Below, one piece after another: positions 33,654-42,080 of a stretch of 64,000 nucleotides of DNA (position 1 is the stretch's first letter; every line of letters starts with the position of its first letter). The position numbers and the translations under genes were made by a program. Source of the DNA: JADMIH01 sp036399775 (lineage in GTDB: Bacteria; Chloroflexota; Chloroflexia; QHBQ01; JADMIH01); the NCBI GenBank assembly GCA_036399775.1, contig DASWMJ010000007.1, positions 21,914 to 85,913 of the forward strand, given 5' to 3'. The notes beneath the pieces were generated by a model. That model was not told the DNA's origin and did not search any database. It saw only the letters and a list, made by a program, of their open reading frames with translations.

Positions 33654-33934
33654 CCTTGTCACTCTGAGCGCAGAGAAGAATCTCGTCCCTCGCTCATACT
33701 CTTGACTTGAGAAGCCTCAGTAAGCATATACGCGAGGGACGAGATTCTTCTCTGCGCTCAGTACAGCACTAACAAAGTTATGTCCAGGAATAAAATGTGT
33801 AAGGTAGGGGCGACCCGGTGGGTCGCCCTGCCAGGGTCACGCGTAAAGTTGGTTCGCCCTCCCCACCAGGGCGACCCACCGGGTCGCCCCTACGCAGACA
33901 TAACTTTGTTAGTGCTGTGCTCAGAATGACAAGG
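33654..33934. mobile_element. Long palindrome (TCATTCTGAGCG family) split by a second element
   Basis: The left part CCTTGTCACTCTGAGCGCAG... begins at 33654 and the right part resumes as GCTCAGAATGACAAGG ending at 33934. Removing 33762-33918 plus one GCTCAG copy restores a palindrome identical in plan to those at 3691 and 14285. The 420-base gap 33588-34007 holds nothing else. Confidence 0.85.
33762..33918. mobile_element. MITE-like element with 22-bp terminal inverted repeats and GCTCAG duplication
   Basis: ACAGCACTAACAAAGTTATGTC at the left end (from 33763) is perfectly complementary to the right end (to 33918). An inner 26-bp perfect inverted pair (33804-33829 and 33868-33893, GTAGGGGCGACCCGG...) sits inside. 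It is flanked on both sides by GCTCAG (33756-33761 and 33919-33924), which reads as a target-site duplication because uninterrupted palindromes have it once. No ORF, so any transposase acts in trans. Confidence 0.85.
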
Positions 33935-34007
33935 TTGGAGGGGTGGTGTTCCTATATATCCTCACTTTGCTACAGTTTTCCCACGCAAACGCGTTACCAC
34001 GCCGTGC

Positions 34008-35300
34008 TCATATATACCTCATTAGAGCACGCCGTACCTCATCAAGTGTTGCATCTATGACTATTGGGGGGTTGGAGTGGGTTGCTTGGGCTTTCGTGTG
34101 GTAGTCGAGCGTGGTGTCGGCGTCTTTTAGGAGGTTGCCTGTCAGGATTGCTGCTACGGAATGAGCGGGCTGTATGACGCCTGATTGCGCGAGTTGGCGT
34201 GCGCCTGCCAGGGACGCGGCGGATGCAGGCTCGCAGCCTATACCTGCGCGGTCTATTACGGCTTTGGCTTCCAGGATGGTATCGTCGCTGACCTCTATTA
34301 CGGTGCCGTTGGTGGCAGCGATGGCGCGGCGGGCGCGCTCGTAGCTGACAGGAGCGCCTATCTTGATGGCGGTGGCTACCGTGCTCGCTGCGACGTTGAA
34401 GCGTTGGGCGAAGTCTGTGCGGAAGCTCTGGTAGAAGGGGTTGGCACCCGACGCCTGCACGCACGCGATCCTGGGCAGCTTCTCTATCAAGCCCATAGCA
34501 TTTGCCTGTTGGAGTGCCTTGCCGAGCGCGGCGGTGTTGCCGAGGTTGCCTGCGGGGAGCACTATCCAGTCGGGGGGCTGCCAATCGAGTTGCTGCAATA
34601 GCTCGAAGGCGATGGTTTTCTGCCCCTCGATGCGGAAGGGGTTGACCGAGTTGACAAGGTAGACGCCCATCTCGGCACAGGTGTCCTGCACAAGCTGCAT
34701 GGCGCGGTCGAAGTCGCCCCTGATTTGCAGAGTTATGGCACCGTAGGCGAGGGTCTGGGCGAGCTTGGCCCAGGCGACGTTGCCCTCCGGTATGAATACG
34801 AAGCAGGGTATGTCTGCCTGGGCAGCGTAGGAGGCCAGGGAAGCGGAGGTATTGCCGGTGGAGGCGCAGGCTACCGCGCTCGCGCCGAGGGCCACCGCCT
34901 GGCTGACTCCTACCGTCATGCCCCGGTCCTTGAAGCTGCCGGTGGGGTTCTCGCCTTCGTGTTTGAGGTTTAGACGCTCCAGCCCGGCGTATTGCCCGAT
35001 GCGGCTGTGGCCTCCACGCTCAGAGGCCCCCACCGCGTACAGGTTGGTGTTGCCTTCGGGGCGGGAGATGATGTGCGCGGGGTCTATGGGCGGGAGCAAT
35101 TCATGGTAGCGCCACACGCCGCTGGAATGGGGCAGGCTGCGCTCACCCAGGCGGACGTCGAATAGCTCGCGCGAGATGGTTGGGGTGCCTGTCTCCGACT
35201 CGTAGAGAATGTCTAATGGCTCGCCGCAATCGCAGCGGTAGCGTGTTTCGCTCATGGGGTAGGCGCGGCCACATTGGGGGCAGGAGAAGAGGTAAGTCAT
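34008..35300 (-). CDS. thrC: Threonine synthase
   Basis: 430 residues from the ATG at 35300, which overlaps the thrB stop (ATGA); the longer frame would lie inside thrB. An N-terminal zinc-ribbon-like segment (CPQCGRAYPMSETRYRCDCG) is followed by the PLP fold type II core: LNLKHEGENPTGSFKDRGM (the Lys that binds PLP), ASTGNTSASLASYAA and PAGNLGNTAALGKAL (phosphate loop). It converts O-phosphohomoserine to threonine. Coupled translation with homoserine kinase makes a two-gene threonine operon; homoserine dehydrogenase is not in the window. Confidence 0.95.
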   Translation of the reverse strand: MTYLFSCPQCGRAYPMSETRYRCDCGEPLDILYESETGTPTISRELFDVRLGERSLPHSSGVWRYHELLPPIDPAHIISRPEGNTNLYAVGASERGGHSRIGQYAGLERLNLKHEGENPTGSFKDRGMTVGVSQAVALGASAVACASTGNTSASLASYAAQADIPCFVFIPEGNVAWAKLAQTLAYGAITLQIRGDFDRAMQLVQDTCAEMGVYLVNSVNPFRIEGQKTIAFELLQQLDWQPPDWIVLPAGNLGNTAALGKALQQANAMGLIEKLPRIACVQASGANPFYQSFRTDFAQRFNVAASTVATAIKIGAPVSYERARRAIAATNGTVIEVSDDTILEAKAVIDRAGIGCEPASAASLAGARQLAQSGVIQPAHSVAAILTGNLLKDADTTLDYHTKAQATHSNPPIVIDATLDEVRRALMRYI

Positions 35301-36244
35301 GCGTTTTCCTCGCGTCCCATCCATTGGGCCTGCACGCCGTGACGGTCTACTTGTAGCACTTTTGCCTGCCCGGTTATGCCCGCCGATCTTGCTGTGCCCA
35401 GCATTGCTACGGCGATATCGCCCAGGCGCTCGGTGCCGAGGGCCAGGACGGAAGAGCCGCCGCCCGATAGGCACGCCCCGTGCGCGCCTTCCTCGATGGC
35501 CGCTTCGATGATCGCGGGCAGGAGGGGGAAGATCTGGGAGCGATAGGGCTGATGCATACGGTCTTGCATAGCGATGCGGAGGAGGTCGTACCGTTCGAGG
35601 GTGAGGGCGGACAGGAAGAGGGCTACCCTGCCGGTGTTGAATACTACGTCGGCGGTGGGGTACTGGCTGGGCATGAGGGCGCGGCCCTGTATGGTGTCCA
35701 TCTCGAAGTCGGGGATGAAGAGGGCGGCCTGTAGCTCGTCCGGGATGGGCAGGCGGATTGAGATGACCTTTCCGTCGTCAATTACGTTAGCCACCAGGCC
35801 GCCCAGGAGCGCGGGGGCTACGTTGTCGGCGTGGTTCCCATGCTCAAGTGTTATGGCTTCGGCCAGTAGTTCCATTGGGGCGTAGGGAAGTCCCAGGTAG
35901 GCGTTCGCGGCGACCAGTCCTCCCACGACGGCGGTGGCGCTGCTGCCCAGGCCCTTGCCGGGTGGTACGTTCAAGTGCATGTGTATTTGCAGGGGCGGGG
36001 CTTGCTGCCCTGCCAGATCGTATAGCTGCCGGAAAGCCTTGTAGAAGAGGTTGTCTTGGCCAGTGGGCAGGTGTGTGCCATGCCCGTCTATGGTGATGGT
36101 TGTTGTGGCGGAGGGGGTGACTTGGAAGACGTTACGCAGGTCTAAGGCGAGGCCGAGCACGTCGAAGCCGGGGCCGAGGTTGGCGCTGGTGGCGGGGACG
36201 CTGATTTGTAATGCTTTAGATTCTTCCTGAAGATGGGCACACAT
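35297..36244 (-). CDS. thrB: Homoserine kinase
   Basis: 315 residues from ATG 36244 (MCAHLQEESKALQISVPATS), although no clear ribosome site precedes it. GHMP-kinase motifs: SVPATSANLGPGFDVLGLAL (motif 1), NVPPGKGLGSSATAVVGGL (motif 2, ATP loop) and GACLSGGGSSVLAL (motif 3). It phosphorylates homoserine for ThrC and overlaps thrC by four bases. The usual length is about 300, so an upstream start is unnecessary. Confidence 0.95.
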   Translation of the reverse strand: MCAHLQEESKALQISVPATSANLGPGFDVLGLALDLRNVFQVTPSATTTITIDGHGTHLPTGQDNLFYKAFRQLYDLAGQQAPPLQIHMHLNVPPGKGLGSSATAVVGGLVAANAYLGLPYAPMELLAEAITLEHGNHADNVAPALLGGLVANVIDDGKVISIRLPIPDELQAALFIPDFEMDTIQGRALMPSQYPTADVVFNTGRVALFLSALTLERYDLLRIAMQDRMHQPYRSQIFPLLPAIIEAAIEEGAHGACLSGGGSSVLALGTERLGDIAVAMLGTARSAGITGQAKVLQVDRHGVQAQWMGREENA

Positions 36245-36585
36245 GATTACATGATAACATGCTTGCTGTTGGGTGCAACTTCGGAACTGGACGGAACCGC
36301 AAAGACGCAAAGAATCGCAGAGTTCGCAGAGCGTGTTGTTTTGAACCACAAAAGGACAGAGAGCACTACGGATTTTGGGATTGAAACGCAGAGGCGTAGA
36401 GACGCGGGGGTTTTTTATGGAGGTTGGTGGGGACTAAACATCGCACAGTGAAAGCCACACGGCCAGTAGCAAAAGCGAGCACGCATTGACTCTTGCAACC
36501 TAACTCTCCAACAAGTATAATCCTAACACCTAAATTCTGGTAATAGGAGGTTCTGACCGATATAGATTGAAGGAGGCATCTAACT
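36245..36585. other. Intergenic region with ACCGCAAAGACGCAAAG dispersed repeat
   Basis: The divergent gap upstream of thrB contains a degenerate repeat from about 36293 to 36400 (ACCGCAAAGACGCAAAGAAT ... AAACGCAGAGGCGTAGAGAC). Copies occur at 39518-39610, 51673-51700 and 58786-58860. No leader peptide or T-box is recognised for the threonine operon. Confidence 0.6.
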
Positions 36586-39258
36586 ATGGCTGACGACGAG
36601 CGTGAGAGCAGGGCTAGCGCCAGCGGAGGCAAGCCTAAAGGTGGAGCTAGCGCACAGTTCGAGGAGGCGATTGGCAGGCGAGTCGAGAGTGCAATTGGCG
36701 AGGCGAACCAGCGGTTCGGGCCGGTTATCGAGGAGAAGATTGAGGCGGCTATCGGCAGCGCCATCGATGAAAAGGTAGGGGCGGCCACCGCCAGCAAGCT
36801 CGATACCTTCGCCACCAATCTGGAACCGGCGAGGGTGCTCCTCCACCCACTCATCGAGACCGTAAAGTTCGGGCCACTCAAAGGCTTTACCAATAACGGA
36901 GTGCCCGACGAGTTAAGAAAACTGCTGGACAATCCGCCCACCCTCTCCGGTAAAGCCAGTGAGGATGCCGATGGACGCCTGGTGCCGGTGGTGCTGGCTA
37001 TAGTCCGCGATAAAGATGGTGCCACTCGTGCAGGCATTGAGCTACGATTGCTCAACGATAAGAGCGCGCTGATTGATCACACTCGCACCGATGCGGGCGG
37101 GCTTGCCCTGCTGCGCTTCCCCAGGCGCACCGGCGAGAGCGAGGATATCAGCGGCATCCTGGCGGTGACGGGCGGAGGCGATCCGATCCCCGTCACGGTC
37201 GGAGGCGGCGTACAACACACACTAGCCGAGATCCTACTGGATGAACTACCCCCTTTACCGACCGTGACGGACCCGGTTACGGGTAAGGAGGTGCCTATAA
37301 CGCCGAGGGGGGATGACGTTCTCTCAAGGCTGCCCGCCGACTTCACCACAGAGTTGTGCGATAGTATCCAGCGGCTAAGTGGTAGTGTGCCCGACCCGAT
37401 CCTGGGGGGCATCGCTGCGCCTGGCGACTTTCGCGGGAAGCGCACGCCCTTAATCAAGAGGCTCACCATCCCGCGCATTGGCGAGCTCCCGGTCGGGGGG
37501 AAGGCACCGAGGCGCTACCTGGTGCGTGTCCGGCAGGAGTGGACGTTCCTCGGCTATACGCTCGGCGAGTTGTCGGGGGTGGAAGCCCTGGATCCGGGAG
37601 CGATCATAGAGGAGACCACCCGGACCGTGCAGCGCACCGTAGATCGCGCCTCGCGGAGTGCCGACGACTTTATATCGCAGGCGACCTCGTTGGTACGCAG
37701 CCAACTGACGCAGCTATCGAGTATCGATACGCTGCTGGACGTGGCTACGCGCACCGAAACGAGCGCCACAGCGAGCGGGTATGGCAACCTCGGCATCAAC
37801 GCAGGCATCGGTGGAGGCGTGCTTGGGTTGGTGCTCGGCCCTATTGGGGCCCTCTTTGGCGGCGCGTCCGCCAGCGCGGGAGTGGGTGCCGAGGTCGGCA
37901 CGCGAGCGGGGACCAGCCTTTTTACCTCGACCACCACCCGCAGCAGCGCCGATACGTCTCTCGTGGTGAACTCCGCAGTACAAACGGCCAAGTCGCTGGT
38001 CAACCAGGCGGTGCGTATCGCCACCAGCACGCTACGGGATTTACAGTCCACGCTGTTGCGCGAGATTAACCAGGTATCGCCGCTGCTGTCGCGTGTCACG
38101 AACCTGCTACGCTGGATACTGTACGAGAATTATGCGGTATGCACTAGCGTGGAGGACATAGTCGAGATTCGGTCTATCCGCATCACCGCACCGCTGATAC
38201 AGCAATTCTTCCCGCTCTTCAGCGACGAGGATATAGTGGAGTACCGGCGGCATTTCGAGCCTGTGCTGCTGGAACCGCAGTTGCGTCCCCAGTTCGCAGT
38301 CCTGCGGCAGGCTATCGCCGAGCGCATCGCGGGCGGCACGCCGATTACGGTGATGCACGTGGCAGTAGATTTCTCCGCCGCAGTGTTCGGGGCAGACCTC
38401 AGGATCATACTGGGCGACCGTAGCCTGAACCTGCAACTGAACCCTGGCGCGAACACCGCGCGTGGGTCGCTGCGTATATCTCCTTTGATGCCCAATCAAC
38501 TGCAACAGGTAGAGCTTTCGCTAACCGCACGTATGCCCGATTTCGCGAACTTTGGGGGGCTGTTTGGGAACATTTTTGAAAACCTGCTGAATAGCGGCGA
38601 GGTGCGAGTCTCGCGGCTGCGGTTGTGGTTCGAGGCGTCGCCCGCCTCTGCCCCTGACGTGACCGAGGACCTGGGGAACACGCTGCGGGTGACGAACCAG
38701 GCACGCATCGCCAACCTTACAAAGCAGGTGAACCCTCCAGTGCGGCTGACCGATACCAGTAGGAACCCGCTCTTCCGCCACATCAACCGCAACCGCACGT
38801 ATTACTTCGGGGTGCTGGCCCAGGCTGCTCTCTCGATACCCAGCCTGCGTGACGATGCGCCTGAGCTTGCCAACTTCAACGGCGACCATGCGCTGTGGCG
38901 GCTGCCTATCGTGGGCTTCGAGGGCGACCGGGTGCTGGTGATCTCGGACGTGGAGCGCGACGCCAACGGCAATATAATAGACGAGGACGCAAAGCGGCTG
39001 CTCGAAGATGCGGGGGCGGCAACCATTATCCAGTTGGCGGCTCCTGGGGCATATGCGGAGGCGCTGCAAGGGTTGCTGGAACTGACAGGCGACGTGGCCG
39101 GGAAGATTCACCCCGCGCTGCTGCCGCCACTGCCGCCGGTGATGCCACCAATCGCGCTGGTAGACCTGACCGGCAAGACGTTGCAGGTGGTTGATGAGGT
39201 GCCACCTCCACCTGTTACGCCGCCCGTTCCGCCCATTCCACCCCCGCCAGGTCCTTAG
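36586..39258 (+). CDS. Large cytoplasmic protein of unknown function
   Basis: 890 residues; AAGGAGG nine bases before the ATG. No signal peptide. Residues 1-90 are charged and helical. Residues 125-215 (VPVVLAIVRDKDGATRAGIELRLL ... TDAGGLALLRFP) resemble an Ig-like/carboxypeptidase-regulatory beta sandwich. WTFLGYTLGELSGVEALDPGAIIEE (about 315-340) leads into a long helical stretch interrupted by a Gly/Ala-rich hydrophobic segment (GINAGIGGGVLGLVLGPIGA, about 405-425) that could insert in a membrane. The C-terminal half is mixed, ending in a Pro-rich tail (PPPPVTPPVPPIPPPPGP). No family recognised; a pore-forming or structural role is speculation. Confidence 0.75.
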   Translation: MADDERESRASASGGKPKGGASAQFEEAIGRRVESAIGEANQRFGPVIEEKIEAAIGSAIDEKVGAATASKLDTFATNLEPARVLLHPLIETVKFGPLKGFTNNGVPDELRKLLDNPPTLSGKASEDADGRLVPVVLAIVRDKDGATRAGIELRLLNDKSALIDHTRTDAGGLALLRFPRRTGESEDISGILAVTGGGDPIPVTVGGGVQHTLAEILLDELPPLPTVTDPVTGKEVPITPRGDDVLSRLPADFTTELCDSIQRLSGSVPDPILGGIAAPGDFRGKRTPLIKRLTIPRIGELPVGGKAPRRYLVRVRQEWTFLGYTLGELSGVEALDPGAIIEETTRTVQRTVDRASRSADDFISQATSLVRSQLTQLSSIDTLLDVATRTETSATASGYGNLGINAGIGGGVLGLVLGPIGALFGGASASAGVGAEVGTRAGTSLFTSTTTRSSADTSLVVNSAVQTAKSLVNQAVRIATSTLRDLQSTLLREINQVSPLLSRVTNLLRWILYENYAVCTSVEDIVEIRSIRITAPLIQQFFPLFSDEDIVEYRRHFEPVLLEPQLRPQFAVLRQAIAERIAGGTPITVMHVAVDFSAAVFGADLRIILGDRSLNLQLNPGANTARGSLRISPLMPNQLQQVELSLTARMPDFANFGGLFGNIFENLLNSGEVRVSRLRLWFEASPASAPDVTEDLGNTLRVTNQARIANLTKQVNPPVRLTDTSRNPLFRHINRNRTYYFGVLAQAALSIPSLRDDAPELANFNGDHALWRLPIVGFEGDRVLVISDVERDANGNIIDEDAKRLLEDAGAATIIQLAAPGAYAEALQGLLELTGDVAGKIHPALLPPLPPVMPPIALVDLTGKTLQVVDEVPPPPVTPPVPPIPPPPGP

Positions 39259-39303
39259 TTCAGTTATGAGTTTTGAGTTTTCAGTTATTCGTCGAGGTTA
39301 GTG

Positions 39304-39331
39304 AGAGGGGCGCTGGTTAGTGCGCCCCTCT
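39304..39331 (+). terminator. Rho-independent terminator of the 890-residue protein gene
   Basis: 10-bp stem AGAGGGGCGC/GCGCCCCTCT with an eight-base loop, followed by GTTTTTG. Confidence 0.9.
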
Positions 39332-39358
39332 GTTTTTGTGTTGATGCGGGTCACACGA

Positions 39359-39436
39359 GCAGGGTGATAGCCTAAGCACGCTGTTTGTGTCAGATGCTTG
39401 CCCCTGCCAACGAAACTAGTTGGACGATAAGAAATC
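39359..39436. repeat. Structured dispersed repeat, copy 1
   Basis: GCAGGGTGATAGCCTAAGCA, a variable loop of about 15 bases, then GATGCTTGCCCCTGCCAACG and ACGATAAGAAATC. Stems GCAGGG/CCCTGC and AAGCA/TGCTT can pair. A second copy is at 41395-41473. The rest of the 396-base gap (to 39654) holds an ACCGCAAAGACGC-type repeat (39518-39610). Confidence 0.8.
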
Positions 39437-39654
39437 TCAAGTCAGAAATCAGGCACAACCTACGCAGGGCGGCTGCACATGACAACACGCTGTGCCATGT
39501 GCAAACTCGAATAAGACATAAACGGAACCGCAAAGACGCAAAGGATCGCAGAGTTCGCAAAGGTTCTATGGTTTTGATCTTGAACCGCAGAGACGCTGAG
39601 GTTTTGGGCTTTGAACCGACTCTCCATGCAGGTATGCCTTAAGATTTGAGGTTG

Positions 39655-40449
39655 TCATTTATAGCCGTGCTCTGCCTGCGCCCAGAGGGCGAGCAGAGTG
39701 TGCGCGAACTTCTCGGGTTGGGAGCGTTGTGGAGGACTCAGGTGATGTATGCCTTCGTATACTTCCACATGTATGTTGGAGAAGATGCCTTCAAGCTGAT
39801 CTGCCATAACCTTCCAGATGGCATGACTTAAACTGCCGTACGCGACATATACCGGACGCTGGAACTCCCGCAACCGCTCGCGGGAGATGGCGGCAGCCTG
39901 TGCTGACCTGATGAGGGCTGTTATTCCTGCGGGCCGCAATACCATCCAGGCGGGCGACATGTCGGGCGGTGGTGGAGTCTGAGTGTCACGGCCCAGGTTC
40001 AACGGTAAAAACGCCTGCACTCTCTCTGCCGGGGGTAAGGATATTACCTGTTCTGCCTCCAAGAGGAATGCGGCTTCCTCCTGGCTATTCTGCGAATGGC
40101 CGGTCCCGTACTGTTCGATGAGAGTGAGGCTTCTTACCTGTTCGGGGTACTTCTCTATAAAGCCCATAGCGGCAAGCCCTCCGGCGGAGTAGCCAACAAG
40201 GTGGAAGCTATCCATGCCGGCCTGTTCCGCGATGCGCCTGATACCTTCCACCTCAGTCTCTACTCCATAGCCCACAGGGGGCACCACTTCGCTATATACC
40301 TCCAGCTCCTTTGTTATGGCATTGGCATAACCCTTCAATGCCTCTAACAAGGGTGCATAGGAGAGCACGGCAGGGAAGATAATGCCTGGGACGAGGATCA
40401 CAGGTGGTTTGGCCGTATCAATCTTTTGTCTGGCAGTTTGTTCGTTCAT
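39655..40449 (-). CDS. Alpha/beta-hydrolase
   Basis: 264 residues. PPVILVPGIIFPAVLSY is the first strand and oxyanion loop. FHLVGYSAGGLAAMGFIEKYP holds the GxSxGG nucleophile elbow (Ser near 88). VYVAYGSLSHAIW and VEVYEGIHHLSPPQ near the C-terminus supply the acid/His region (His near 240). No signal peptide. A general esterase/lipase or C-C hydrolase; the substrate is not predictable. Convergent with the 890-residue protein gene and divergent from the DJ-1 gene. Confidence 0.85.
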   Translation of the reverse strand: MNEQTARQKIDTAKPPVILVPGIIFPAVLSYAPLLEALKGYANAITKELEVYSEVVPPVGYGVETEVEGIRRIAEQAGMDSFHLVGYSAGGLAAMGFIEKYPEQVRSLTLIEQYGTGHSQNSQEEAAFLLEAEQVISLPPAERVQAFLPLNLGRDTQTPPPPDMSPAWMVLRPAGITALIRSAQAAAISRERLREFQRPVYVAYGSLSHAIWKVMADQLEGIFSNIHVEVYEGIHHLSPPQRSQPEKFAHTLLALWAQAEHGYK

Positions 40450-40692
40450 TTCTGCCGTTTTTGCTCCAATCCATTGACTGCGGGCCTGCTCACGGTAACA
40501 GAGAGCGGGGGCAATAATATTTCATGGTGGGTGCCGGGTCGTATGCAAAAGGGTGGTATAATTACGGCAATGAGAAATGAGCGGCATGTTGAAGATACGC
40601 GAATAAGCTATCCTTTGCCACTCTGAAAGCCTCACTAAGAGAATATTGATAGCCTGAACATAGAATAGTTACTATCGGGGAGGAGACTTGTG

Positions 40693-41262
40693 ATGGAAAG
40701 AAAAGTACTGATTATTACAGGCGACGCGGGCGAGAGCTATGAGACGCTTTATGCCTACCACCGTATGCTGGAGGCGGGGATTGAGCCGGTCATCGCCGCG
40801 CCAAGCAAGCGCAGGCTTCACCTTGTTATACATGATTTTGAGCCGGGCTGGGATACCTACGTCGAACGGCAAGGCTATGGTGTGGAGTCGCATATCACCT
40901 TCAATGACGTGTCGGTGGACGACTACGAGGCGATCCTCGTGCTTGGCGGCAGAGCGCCGGAGTACCTGCGTAACGATAGGAAGCTGGTGTCCATCGTGCA
41001 GGAGTTCGACGCGAAAGGGAAGTGGGTCTTCGCTATCTGTCACGGCATACAGATCCTTGTCACCGCCGGGTTGGCGCAGGGACGTTGTTTGACCTGTTAC
41101 GAGCACGTCCGTTATGAAGTGGAGTCGAACGGCGGCACCTACAGCACGGAGCAGGCGGTGCGCGACGGAAGGATGGTCACAGCGCAGACCTGGCAGTCGC
41201 ACCCGGAGTTTTACAGGGAGGTATTCGCATGCCTCCGCTCTGAAGCGCTGGTTGGGGTATAG
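40693..41262 (+). CDS. DJ-1/PfpI family protein
   Basis: 189 residues from ATG 40693; GGGGAGGAG is seven bases upstream, while the adjacent GTG (40690) is too close. KVLIITGDAGESYETLYAYHRMLEAGIEP is the first strand, EAILVLGGRAPEYLRNDRKLVSIVQEF the GGxxPxYLR loop, and WVFAICHGIQILVTAG carries the nucleophile Cys at the elbow followed by His. This subgroup includes protein/nucleotide deglycases and stress proteases. Followed by a hairpin terminator. Confidence 0.9.
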   Translation: MERKVLIITGDAGESYETLYAYHRMLEAGIEPVIAAPSKRRLHLVIHDFEPGWDTYVERQGYGVESHITFNDVSVDDYEAILVLGGRAPEYLRNDRKLVSIVQEFDAKGKWVFAICHGIQILVTAGLAQGRCLTCYEHVRYEVESNGGTYSTEQAVRDGRMVTAQTWQSHPEFYREVFACLRSEALVGV

Positions 41263-41323
41263 CTTCGAAGCCGCTAAGTCCGTAAGGAAGAAGTTGGCAC
41301 GGGCCTTTCAATCGAGAATACAA

Positions 41324-41364
41324 CAAGAAATCAGCCCCCTGGTATTCAGAGGGCTGATTTCTTG
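41324..41364 (+). terminator. Terminator of the DJ-1/PfpI gene
   Basis: Stem CAAGAAATCAGCCC pairs with GGGCTGATTTCTTG, with a loop around GGTATTC; the T-rich right arm follows. Confidence 0.85.
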
Positions 41365-41394
41365 CTACATAGATTGGTGTTTCGGGTAACGCGG

Positions 41395-41473
41395 GCAGGG
41401 TGATAGCCTAAGCAGCCTGGTTTGGTTAGGATGCTTGCCCCTGCCAACGCAACTGGTTTGACGATAAGAAATC
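41395..41473. repeat. Structured dispersed repeat, copy 2
   Basis: Same 20-base start (GCAGGGTGATAGCCTAAGCA), same second arm (GATGCTTGCCCCTGCCAACG) and same end (ACGATAAGAAATC) as the copy at 39359, but a different loop. Confidence 0.8.
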
Positions 41474-42080
41474 AGAAGCTAGAAGTCAGAAATTAGAAAC
41501 TAGAAGTTAGATTTCTGGCTTGTGGCTTATGGGTTCTTATCTTATGTGGGTTCGTGGTCCGGTGGCCTTTGGCACGTTGTGGGTGCTGTGGGGCTTGGAC
41601 CGGACCACTATGGGTTTTTGTACTGAGCCTTATGGACATTGGCAAAATAAGCATCATACGCGGTGGCTAGACCGCCCGGCAGATAAATCTGCGGGCTACC
41701 TCCGGCTAAGCCCGCCTGCGCGGGCTGTGCATGGGTGGTAGGGATGGTGATTATGTTGGTCATGTTCATTAGGCTCGGTACGGAATGGCTCCTTTAGGGA
41801 GCTGGGAGGATGACGATCAATCCTTGTGGCAGGGGCACCAGCGGTACCCTGTTCCTGGGAGTTTTGAGTTATGAGTGTTGAGTTTTGAGTTGATGGCTCT
41901 GGCTCTTAGTCATGGCTTTTGGCTCTCAGGGTTGTGGCTACTGTTGCGCTACGGTAGCCGGAAACATGTCTCTATTAACTTAATCCCTTTTGGGGGTAAA
42001 AACGGGACATGTTTTGGTGGGGTTTTGGGGTAGAGTTTTGCACATTTTTGGGTGGGGTGGAATGGGATGGTAAGAATCTA
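41474..42080. other. Intergenic region of short-period repeats
   Basis: Tracts of AGAAGTTAGAAATTAG-like units (41474-41515), TTTTGAGT-like units (41868-41900) and TGGCT-rich DNA; no gene, RNA or promoter recognised. It is the 3' flank of the orphan nuclease-like gene. Confidence 0.6.

Noticed and set aside
36245..36585. T-box or attenuator for thrB-thrC
   Set aside because: No Thr-codon leader peptide, T-box core or terminator/antiterminator pair could be found; the gap is dominated by dispersed repeats.
41520..41741. Small plus-strand open frame in the gap before the orphan 1263-residue gene
   Set aside because: Lies in TGG/TTATG-rich repeat DNA, has no ribosome site, and its translation is Trp/Arg-rich with no plausible fold.
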